Positions 1-5,253 of a stretch of DNA of 12,969 nt are shown one piece after another. The stretch covers positions 1 through 12,969 of the forward strand of contig JAFGDF010000302.1 in the NCBI GenBank assembly GCA_016932235.1, given 5' to 3'. This DNA comes from Deltaproteobacteria bacterium (GTDB lineage: Bacteria; Desulfobacterota; DSM-4660; Desulfatiglandales; HGW-15). Numbering within the stretch: position 1 is the first letter of the stretch; every line of letters begins with the position of its first letter. Both the position numbers and the translations under genes were made by a program. A model generated the notes under the pieces. It was not told the DNA's origin, ran no database searches, and saw only the letters and a program-made list of their open reading frames with translations.

Positions 1-141
1 CATCCCCAGGCTCCAACGGCGGGCAGGGCCATTGCCGAACTGATAGAAGAGACGGCGCTGCTTGGTGGCGGTTACTGCCTATTTACCGGTTGCGCTGCCG
101 GTGATACCGCCGCTGCTCTGATCTTAAAAGTTGGAAAATAA
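1..141 (+). CDS. Probable thiolase (acetyl-CoA acetyltransferase family), C-terminal end only
   Basis: The window opens inside this gene. Frame 1 is open from base 1 to a TAA at 139-141 and gives 46 residues ending in AALILKVGK. The segment GGGYCLFTGCAAGDTAAALI resembles the C-terminal active-site region of thiolases, where a conserved Cys lies in a Gly-rich CxGGG-like loop just before a final hydrophobic helix and strand; here the loop reads GCAAGDTAAA. Thiolases condense or cleave acyl-CoA units in beta-oxidation and related degradation pathways. A terminator-like hairpin follows 42 nt after the stop, so the gene ends its transcription unit. Only the last tenth or so of the protein is visible, so the family call is a pattern match and another acyl-CoA enzyme is possible. 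Confidence 0.55.
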   Translation, partial: HPQAPTAGRAIAELIEETALLGGGYCLFTGCAAGDTAAALILKVGK

Positions 142-182
142 TTCCATCGGGGGCTGGGTCTTCATCCGCCCTCTGTTACAGG

Positions 183-214
183 GGCCGTTCCTCTTCCTGA
201 GGAGCGGCCGTTTT
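183..214 (+). terminator. Rho-independent terminator after the thiolase-like gene
   Basis: GGCCGTTCCTC (183-193) pairs with GAGGAGCGGCC (199-209) around the loop TTCCT. The 11-bp stem has one G-U pair and is followed by G and TTTT. It sits 42 nt past the preceding stop and has no open frame across it. The T tract is short, but the stem is strong and correctly placed. Confidence 0.75.
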
Positions 215-387
215 GATCAGATCCGACATCCTAAATCTTCTGAATCGATCTGCTGTGATTCGGGAAACATAGGGAATGTTCTTCACTTATTTTGATTATT
301 GTAAATTAAAATGTTTTCAAAACTGAAACCTTTGAAGTGAAAAGGTAAAGGACGTCCCTTTCTTCTACCCATCAAGATAGACGGATT

Positions 388-1044
388 ATGGAATCACGCA
401 TCACAACCATCAGGAATCTCCTTTCCCTGACGGACCAGCCCGGTCTGTGGATTGTCCATACCATCAAGGAAGAGACCTTTCATCTTCTCAACCTGGATCA
501 CCCGGAGGTGGAGGCCATCATACTGTCCGAGATCGACTCGGGGGTGGATGTCTACTATGATTGCCGGTGGGAGGCCACAGAGGTCTTCTGCCGTTTTCTT
601 CTGACCTACCAGGGGCTCATTGCCCACCGATCGGCCCTGATCCTGGGGGCCGGCATCGGCCTGGAAACCCTGGTCATCGGACGCCTGTCCCCAAGTATCT
701 ACGTCAATGACCTTGCCCCGGTCGCCCTCGATCTCTGCGCCCTGCAGCTAGAAAAAAACGGCATCCACCATTACGAATGTCTGCCCGGCAGGTATGAAAC
801 CCTTCCCTGCCCTGAGGTGGACATCGTGGTGGGTTCCTACCTGATCTACAATGCAGAAACGGCCCGCACCATGCAACAATTCCTTGACCGGTGCTTCTGC
901 CCTGTACTTTTGATGAACGAGCCGCTCCAGCCCTTCAGAAGATTCCTCCGATCGACCTCCAGAGAAAAACATGATATCATCCTAGAAGACTCTATTTCCT
1001 GCGTTCTCTTTGAATCAGATCTTCCACGATCAGAGCTATTTTAG
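388..1044 (+). CDS. METTL21/METTL20-like class I SAM-dependent methyltransferase
   Basis: A 218-residue protein with a Rossmann-type methyltransferase core. Residues 60-72 (RWEATEVFCRFLL) match the W-x-A-x-x-L entry helix of the METTL21/ETF-beta lysine methyltransferase group. The SAM loop LILGAGIGL (84-92) is motif I, VNDLAP (106-111) carries the motif II acidic residue, and VDIVVGSYLIYN (144-155) corresponds to the post-motif segment usually written DxxxxxDxxY. Members of this family methylate lysines on proteins such as the electron-transfer flavoprotein beta subunit or chaperones; the substrate here cannot be read. A link to ETF would fit an acyl-CoA-oxidising organism, but that is inference. 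The ATG has no strong Shine-Dalgarno (AGACGGA lies close upstream). The gene stands alone: a terminator precedes it, a hairpin starts at the base after its stop, and the next gene is convergent. The protein is probably cytoplasmic, with no signal or membrane segment. Confidence 0.7.
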   Translation: MESRITTIRNLLSLTDQPGLWIVHTIKEETFHLLNLDHPEVEAIILSEIDSGVDVYYDCRWEATEVFCRFLLTYQGLIAHRSALILGAGIGLETLVIGRLSPSIYVNDLAPVALDLCALQLEKNGIHHYECLPGRYETLPCPEVDIVVGSYLIYNAETARTMQQFLDRCFCPVLLMNEPLQPFRRFLRSTSREKHDIILEDSISCVLFESDLPRSELF

Positions 1045-1074
1045 GATGGTCCGTTCGGGGACGTGACCATCTTT
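1045..1074 (+). terminator. Strong hairpin terminator directly after the methyltransferase stop codon
   Basis: GATGGTC (1045-1051) pairs with GACCATC (1065-1071). The helix continues inward through CGT (1052-1054) and ACG (1061-1063) with one bulged T at 1064, giving 10 bp around a TCGGGG loop. TTT follows. The hairpin begins at the first base after the TAG. It lies between convergent genes, although only the plus-strand T tract is good. Confidence 0.7.
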
Positions 1075-1206
1075 GAAGTGCTTGTCATACCATCCGCAAT
1101 ACATGGGCGTGATTCGAAAGGAGCCCTCACTCAGTGCATCTTTTCCCACACGAACGACCCGGCCTTATCATGCAGAGGCAACGATCCTTTGGGGGCCCGG
1201 TAAAAG

Positions 1207-2478
1207 TCAAAAATCAACCGATCGTTTCCCTGCGCCGATATCACTCACTCCGGCATCACGGAGAATGGGCCTTAGTGACATTGTCAATCCCAGAGCACCG
1301 GAGCATAAAGCGACCAGGATCAGGAAGACGATTCGATAGCTGCTGGTAACATCGAACACGTGTCCCGCCATAACGGGGCCTATAGCGCCGCCAATGGTGC
1401 TGATGAAGATGACGATTCCGAAAATCAGGCCATGGGCCCGGGTCCCAAACAGCCTTGCCAACAGCGGCGACATCAGGGCAAAGAATCCCCCATGGGCAAA
1501 GCCATAGGTGGCGGCAAACAAATAGAACATCCACATGCTCTTGCACAATAGCAGCCAGCAGAGGGCCGTTAACAGAAAAAGAAGGCAAATAGACAGGGCC
1601 AACTTGCCTCCGATCCTATCCCCTGCCCAACCCGTCACAAACCTGCCGACAACACTCACTCCCCCGATTGTCGCCAGAATGCTGGCCGCATCCGATGTCG
1701 AGATTCCAAGATCGATCGCATGCTGGACAATGTGCATCAGGATGGTGTAAACACAGACGAGGATGATAAAATAGACAACACAAATCGTTCCGAACTGCCT
1801 GGTGCGAACCGATTCACGAAAAGACAGCCCCGCCTCCCCCGCGTTCCCTTCGCGTGGGCTTTTTATTTCCTCATTGTCCGGGAACAGCGCCTTCTTGGCC
1901 GGGTCTCGCACCAGAAATTGGGCGAGCGATATCACAAATATCAAGTTAACTGCAGCCAGCACGGCATATGTTGTGCGCCAACCGTGGCTCCCCAGAAGCG
2001 AAGTGATGAAGATGGGCATGATCACCATGCCGACCCCGGTACCCACCTTGATGAGGCCGCTCATGGTTCCCCGCTTCTTTTCAAACCACCTGGCAATGGT
2101 GGATAGAGGGATAACTTCCGCCCCACCCATGCCGATCCCGACTACCAGGCCATAGAATACATACAGCTGCCAGACCCCATGGACCATCGTCATCAATAGA
2201 TAGCCCAAACTCAGGAAGAGGCCGCATCCGGACATTATCAGTCTCGGTCCGAAACGATCGTTCAGCTTTCCCATGAGGATGCTGACGCAACCATACACCA
2301 GGAAACTCAAAGAGGCTGCACCCGAGACGGTTGCCCTCAGCCACCCGAATTCTTTGAGAAATGGATCGAAAAATATACCGAAGCTGTTGCTTGTTCCCCA
2401 GGTAACGGCCTGGATCAAAAAGGAGGCTGCGACGATCACATAGCCGTAAAAAAAAGGTAACCTTTTGAATGTTGCCAA
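1207..2478 (-). CDS. MFS transporter, monocarboxylate/oxalate-formate antiporter type
   Basis: A 423-residue protein with twelve predicted membrane segments in two six-helix halves, separated by a charged loop at about residues 191-228 (RDPAKKALFPDNEEIK onward). The loop after helix 2 carries MFS motif A as GKLNDRFGPR (70-79). The segment ARWFEKKRGTMSGLIKVGTG (129-148) is typical of the OFA/MCT branch, which moves small carboxylates such as oxalate, formate, lactate or pyruvate by symport or antiport across the inner membrane. The exact substrate is not determinable. The start is TTG (2478-2476), supported by AAGGAGA on the coding strand at 2493-2487, eight bases upstream. The gene is monocistronic and convergent with the methyltransferase. 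About 250 nt upstream lies a decayed mobile element. Length is normal for the family and no frame defect is seen. Confidence 0.88.
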   Translation of the reverse strand: MATFKRLPFFYGYVIVAASFLIQAVTWGTSNSFGIFFDPFLKEFGWLRATVSGAASLSFLVYGCVSILMGKLNDRFGPRLIMSGCGLFLSLGYLLMTMVHGVWQLYVFYGLVVGIGMGGAEVIPLSTIARWFEKKRGTMSGLIKVGTGVGMVIMPIFITSLLGSHGWRTTYAVLAAVNLIFVISLAQFLVRDPAKKALFPDNEEIKSPREGNAGEAGLSFRESVRTRQFGTICVVYFIILVCVYTILMHIVQHAIDLGISTSDAASILATIGGVSVVGRFVTGWAGDRIGGKLALSICLLFLLTALCWLLLCKSMWMFYLFAATYGFAHGGFFALMSPLLARLFGTRAHGLIFGIVIFISTIGGAIGPVMAGHVFDVTSSYRIVFLILVALCSGALGLTMSLRPILRDAGVSDIGAGKRSVDF

Positions 2479-2735
2479 CTGTGATCTCTCCTTCTACTTC
2501 AATGCTTATCGCGGGATCTGATCAAGCATCGACCGGTATTTCTAAAACCTGAACTCAGCTTTGAGCAGAAGACATCCTCAGTCTGGGGCGCCCCGGTTTT
2601 TAACAAAGCAGCCGGTTCAAAAGACCGTTCGATCCCATGGATCCTCAGAACGATTCCGAAGGGCCTTCCCAAAAAATTGATCATGGGCAACTAACATGGG
2701 AGATTCGTTAAGTCAATGAAATCCTCAACCGTGAA

Positions 2736-2757
2736 GGCATAGGTGTCAGGCTTACAC
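2736..2757 (-). repeat. Left REP-like end of the RAYT element
   Basis: The plus strand reads GGCATAGGTGTCAGGC followed by TTACAC. Its reverse complement matches the right end at 3177-3198 in 20 of 22 positions. Each copy can form a small hairpin from GTGT and ACAC around seven loop bases, as REP sequences recognised by RAYT transposases do. Confidence 0.7.
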
Positions 2758-2809
2758 AGTTAAAAGTTAATGAAATCAAGTCTCGATCTGGAATATGGAA
2801 GTGCGTTAA

Positions 2810-3180
2810 AATTTTTTTGCTTCAACGATACTGAGTGGTCGCAGCATTATAAAACAACTAAGAGAAAAACACTTAAATAGAAAGAAGTCAAATCCTGATC
2901 TCCCATACTTCAAGCAATTCAATGAAATACCCGACATAGAGAAAATAACCAGACAGTCCTACAAAGTATTGAGTGAAGACGCGGCATTATTAATAAGAGT
3001 GCAGATTTATTTATTTCATAGATTTAGTGGAAAAAATTAAGAGAAATCGGACTGCACTTTGGCATTGGGGTATCTGGTGTTTCGCAGGCAAGCCGATGCG
3101 TTGTGTTGCAAATTAAAGACTATAAGGTACTGAAAAAACGATTGATAAAATTAATTCAGTTCTCAATTTTTCAATCGTGT
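2810..3180 (+). pseudogene. REP-associated tyrosine transposase (RAYT, TnpA_REP), C-terminal fragment, frameshifted
   Basis: Frame 2 is open from 2810, after a TAA at 2807. It encodes a RAYT-like C-terminal region with KQLREKHL, DLPYFKQF and SEDAALLIRVQIYLFHRFSG, ending at TAA 3038-3040. The match continues without a gap in frame 1 from 3037 as LREIGLHFGIGVSGVSQASR. This is the helix-turn-helix that RAYTs carry at their C terminus, and it is followed by the Lys-rich tail YKVLKKRLIK. The break lies at a run of six A (3031-3036), and one extra A would restore SGKKLREIGLHFG. RAYTs are single-strand HUH transposases acting on REP hairpins. The catalytic N-terminal half is absent here. Loss of one base in a homopolymer and the missing half mark this as a decayed copy; an assembly error could explain the frameshift but not the truncation. 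Confidence 0.75.
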
Positions 3181-3198
3181 AGGTCTGACACCTATGCC
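3177..3198 (+). repeat. Right REP-like end of the RAYT element
   Basis: GTGTAGGTCTGACACC followed by TATGCC. It is the inverted partner of 2736-2757, with two substitutions. GTGT and ACAC can pair around AGGTCTG. It overlaps the end of the transposase remnant's reading frame and the last codons of the integrase fragment on the minus strand. Confidence 0.7.
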
Positions 3199-3380
3199 CT
3201 GAGATATGGCAATAGCGCCAACCGGTCCTTGTGTCCTTTGCCACAGCGGATATGAACCCTTTTGCGCGTGGCATCAATATCACCGACTTGAAGAGATAAG
3301 GCTTCTTCTAAACGAAATTGGGCAACTATGGCAGTTATACACTGATTTGGTTTTTTCCGCCGCGTAACGGTTTCGTTCAA
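3192..3380 (-). pseudogene. Tyrosine recombinase (phage-type integrase) fragment
   Basis: The 62-codon frame contains a clear slice of the integrase catalytic domain. FRLEEALSLQVGDID (residues 22-36) is the box I region with the catalytic Arg23. The segment that follows, VHIRCGKGHKDRLALLP (42-58), contains the beta-strand lysine region GKGHKDR. The rest of the domain (H-x-x-R and the nucleophilic Tyr) is missing. The frame runs into the REP-like end at 3198-3177 and stops within it, so the gene was truncated by that element or by recombination at it. The first about 15 codons (MNETVTRRKKPNQ) do not look conserved, and the true N-terminal part of the gene is not seen upstream. The fragment resembles the single-domain integrases associated with IS91-type and integron-like elements. 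It is not functional. Confidence 0.65.
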
Positions 3381-3384
3381 AAAC

Positions 3385-3423
3385 CTCTTCCAGCGGAGCG
3401 CGAAAGCCGCGCCTGATGAAGAG
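3385..3423. repeat. GC-rich bipartite hairpin beside the integrase fragment
   Basis: CTCTTC (3385-3390) pairs with GAAGAG (3418-3423). Inside, GCGCG (3397-3401) pairs with CGCGC (3407-3411) around AAAGC. Outside, CGTT and AACG can extend the stem with a bulge. It stands out in an AT-rich neighbourhood and could be the remnant of a recombination site or a REP-like structure. An integron attC was considered, but no matching GTTRRRY/RYYYAAC pair is present. Confidence 0.4.
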
Positions 3424-3458
3424 AACGTTAATTTGATTACGTGCCAGAGAGAAAAATT

Positions 3459-3605
3459 ATGGCAAAATATCTACCTCCTATAGTCCAGGTTGTTGAAAGC
3501 GTAAAAGTTGGAGATACTGTCCGAACGACCATAAAGCTCAACGAATTGCCATCAGCAGTGAATAAATGGTTCAAACGATTACAGAATACATTAAATTCCT
3601 TCTAA
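3459..3605 (+). CDS. Small hypothetical protein, 48 residues
   Basis: ATG at 3459-3461 opens a 48-codon frame ending at TAA 3603-3605. The product begins MAKYLPPIVQVVESVKVGDT and ends WFKRLQNTLNSF. I do not recognise it. It has a plausible amino-acid mix, an alternating hydrophobic and charged pattern in the first half, and an amphipathic C-terminal helix. Only a weak purine stretch (AGAGAG) precedes the start. Its last bases overlap the stop codon of the convergent LysR gene by four nucleotides. It may be a genuine small protein, or the tail of a larger gene cut off by the adjacent mobile remnants, since the frame is open only from 3432. Confidence 0.35.
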   Translation: MAKYLPPIVQVVESVKVGDTVRTTIKLNELPSAVNKWFKRLQNTLNSF

Positions 3606-4507
3606 GGCAAATTAGCACGCTCCGCCGTTAAAGTCTGGAGGAATTGCTTGGCGAGCGAAGAAAGTAAATCGTTGTCTTTATAATAGATCCGCAAATCCAT
3701 GAATATCCTTTCAGAAGAAAGGCGCAAGGGTTTCAGTATCCCTTGTTCGAGTTCATTTTTTATGGGTAGTCGGGTTAGAAAGGATACATATTTTTTCAAA
3801 ATAACTATTTCTTTAATGAATTCAAGACCTTCACCTTCATACGATAATTCGATATCAGGGTTGAAGTCATATTTTTTAAAAACTTTTAAGACGTTGCTAC
3901 CAATAGGACCATCTTTTCCATAGAAAATAATGCGTTCATTTCTCAGTTCTTCAATCTTGACTTCGGTTCTTCTATCAAACCATTTATGACTATTTGAGAC
4001 GACCAGAAAGATCTCTTCCTTTTTAAGAAATAGGGATGACAATTCTCGACTATATCCTTTGTGAGAGGGGACAACGGCCAACTCATTTTCCAGATCAATA
4101 ACACTATCAATGATTTTGTTTGGATTTCCAACTCTGACGGCGATTTTAACCTCAGGGTTCTGTGCCTGAAAAGTAGATATGGAGGGTACTAATATATATT
4201 TGGCGCAAGTCTGAGTAGCCCCGATACGAAGGGTGTTCCTGAAAAAGTTTCCTAAATGAAATAATTCATTTTCAGCGGATTTAACCAGTTCGAATATTTT
4301 TTCCGCATATGAAAATAAAATTTTGCCTGTTTTTGTTAGCTGAAGGTTTTTCCCTGAACGCTTGAACAGTTTGACGTTGTAGTATTTTTCCAGCTCCCGG
4401 ACTTGTATACTGACAGCGGGTTGAGAGATCAACAGTTTACCGGCTGCCGTTGTAAAACTGCCGGATTTTGCCGCATAATAGAAAATTTCAAGTTTTTTAA
4501 GGTTCAA
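3602..4507 (-). CDS. LysR-type transcriptional regulator
   Basis: The 301 residues match the usual LTTR length. The N-terminal winged helix-turn-helix spans about residues 1-60, with the recognition region GSFTTAAGKLLISQPAVSIQ (16-35) followed by the RELEKYYNVKLFKRSG wing. Residues 92-295 form the periplasmic-binding-protein-like effector domain, starting at LRIGATQTCAKYILVPSIS. Such regulators bind T-N11-A dyads and switch a divergent operon on when a small ligand binds. The start is TTG (4507-4505), supported by GAGGTG at 4518-4513 five bases upstream. The gene is transcribed away from the fused TctAB gene across a 746-nt gap, the classical LTTR arrangement, so the TTT operon and the regulator itself are the likely targets. 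Its codons are AT-rich compared with the methyltransferase and the 9-12.6 kb genes, suggesting a different origin. Confidence 0.9.
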   Translation of the reverse strand: MNLKKLEIFYYAAKSGSFTTAAGKLLISQPAVSIQVRELEKYYNVKLFKRSGKNLQLTKTGKILFSYAEKIFELVKSAENELFHLGNFFRNTLRIGATQTCAKYILVPSISTFQAQNPEVKIAVRVGNPNKIIDSVIDLENELAVVPSHKGYSRELSSLFLKKEEIFLVVSNSHKWFDRRTEVKIEELRNERIIFYGKDGPIGSNVLKVFKKYDFNPDIELSYEGEGLEFIKEIVILKKYVSFLTRLPIKNELEQGILKPLRLSSERIFMDLRIYYKDNDLLSSLAKQFLQTLTAERANLP

Positions 4508-4534
4508 GGTTACACCTCATCAAAACTTAGGACG

Positions 4535-4550
4535 TTTTCGATCGCGAAAA
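4535..4550. promoter_or_regulatory. Inverted repeat TTTTCG-N4-CGAAAA, possible LysR autoregulatory site
   Basis: TTTTCG (4535-4540) and CGAAAA (4545-4550) flank ATCG, 28 nt upstream of the LysR start. Size and location fit an LTTR dyad that the regulator could use to repress itself. Binding is inferred only from position and symmetry. Confidence 0.4.
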
Positions 4551-4570
4551 TCAGATATAAATTTGCCGCA

Positions 4571-4586
4571 CCGCACATTTGTGCGG
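4571..4586. repeat. Short GC hairpin CCGCAC-ATTT-GTGCGG
   Basis: A perfect 6-bp stem with a four-base loop, about 65 nt upstream of the LysR start, in otherwise AT-rich DNA. No T run follows on either strand, so it is not a typical terminator. It may be an operator or part of the LysR leader. Confidence 0.4.
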
Positions 4587-4654
4587 GTGGATACGACATA
4601 GTGTGGCAAGCTTCAACCCGAATCAACTATATCCTTATGTTGAATAAAAACCGC

Positions 4655-4755
4655 TTCTACATCTATCCCCTGGGGTGAGAGTCCCAGCAGATCCCGAGGA
4701 ACGAGGGACCTAATGGGGCGGTTCGACGCAGGACAGCAAGCGAAGCGCGGTAGGA
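4655..4755 (+). ncRNA. Compact structured block, possible retroelement or intron RNA fragment
   Basis: A GC-rich, purine-biased island lies within AT-rich DNA. CTGGG (4670-4674) pairs with CCCAG (4683-4687) around GTGAGAGT. TCCC pairs with GGGA around the next turn. A further region, GGGGCGGTTCGACGC followed by AGCAAGCGAAGCGCGG, contains several short complementary arms. A stem capped by GTGAGAGT or GTGAAAGT is reminiscent of domain I of bacterial group II introns, but no reverse transcriptase, domain V or intron boundary is visible. The block could instead be a leader RNA for tctAB, though it is nearly 500 nt from that gene. Strand is assumed from the purine-rich side. Confidence 0.3.
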
Positions 4756-4863
4756 ATGCAATTGGGAAATAAAATTAACTGACTTAGTGTAAATTTCCAT
4801 GATAATTGCCTTTCCACAATAGATCGGGGGCACCCATACAAATATGCTATTAGCCATAAATTT

Positions 4864-4883
4864 AATTAATGTTAACATTAATT
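4864..4883. promoter_or_regulatory. 20-bp perfect palindrome, operator candidate
   Basis: AATTAATGTTAACATTAATT is its own reverse complement across all 20 bases, centred on GTTAAC. It contains T-N11-A spacings compatible with LysR-type binding and lies between the divergent lysR and tctAB genes. Perfect symmetry of this length is unlikely by chance even in AT-rich DNA. It could equally be the operator of another dimeric regulator. Confidence 0.55.
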
Positions 4884-5253
4884 TATTTATATTGCAAAAG
4901 TTGATGCCAGTTTTTATAATTAGAACCAAAATTAAGCCGCATCCTTCACTTGCTCATTTGTTCAGTAAAACTTCGCCTGAAGCGGAATGAGTTAAAATTC
5001 GGGTACAGAATATTTCAATGTATTCGAATGACACCGGGACCGTATTCATCATCCATATCCTTCTTTCATTTCAAACCGACCGGAATGCACATGTTCCAGT
5101 GATAAGGAATTGCGAAAAACTCCCTCCTCTTTCAATAATTATCAGCGATCATTAGAAGAGCATCCAAATAAGCGGATCCCACAAAAATATTACCGATGGA
5201 AGATGGCCAACAACGCATTTAGCTTTTGTTGAATTTTCGCAGGAGACCGGATT

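Larger units (their letters stand above)
2736..3198. mobile_element. Degenerate REP/RAYT element with inverted ends
   Basis: A 463-bp AT-rich block is bounded by two near-identical 22-nt ends in opposite orientation (2736-2757 and 3177-3198). It contains only the C-terminal part of a REP-associated tyrosine transposase reading outward toward the right end. No HUH catalytic N-terminal domain can be found between the left end and the remnant, so the element is internally deleted and frameshifted and cannot move by itself. The right end abuts, and supplies the stop codon for, a truncated integrase fragment on the other strand. That suggests the element landed in, or recombined with, an older integrase gene. 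Confidence 0.7.
4508..5253. other. Divergent control region between lysR and tctAB
   Basis: This 746-nt stretch has no convincing gene. From left to right it holds an inverted repeat close to the LysR start (4535-4550), a short GC hairpin (4571-4586), a compact structured block at about 4655-4755, a 20-bp palindrome in an AT-rich tract (4864-4883), and about 370 nt with nothing I can name. The frame open on the minus strand at 4663-4929 crosses the structured block and does not resemble a protein. Immediately before the tctAB start, AGGAG at 5240-5244 is a good ribosome-binding site nine bases from the ATG. No sigma-70 promoter is convincing by eye. Confidence 0.6.

Noticed and set aside
1073..1349. 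Plus-strand frames of 88 and 71 codons downstream of the methyltransferase
   Set aside because: They begin at or after the terminator hairpin and run antisense into the MFS gene, so they are shadows.
2499..2690. Minus-strand 63-codon frame upstream of the MFS gene
   Set aside because: No ribosome-binding site or recognisable motif is present, and it lies in the likely promoter region of the MFS gene.
3361..3440. Possible integron attC recombination site near the integrase fragment
   Set aside because: A bipartite hairpin exists, but the GTTRRRY and RYYYAAC core sites are absent in the correct spacing, and the integrase fragment is too short to classify as IntI.
4663..4929. Minus-strand 88-codon frame in the lysR-tctAB gap
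   Set aside because: It spans the structured block and the palindrome, and its product has no recognisable domain. Open frames across structured noncoding repeats are common artefacts.
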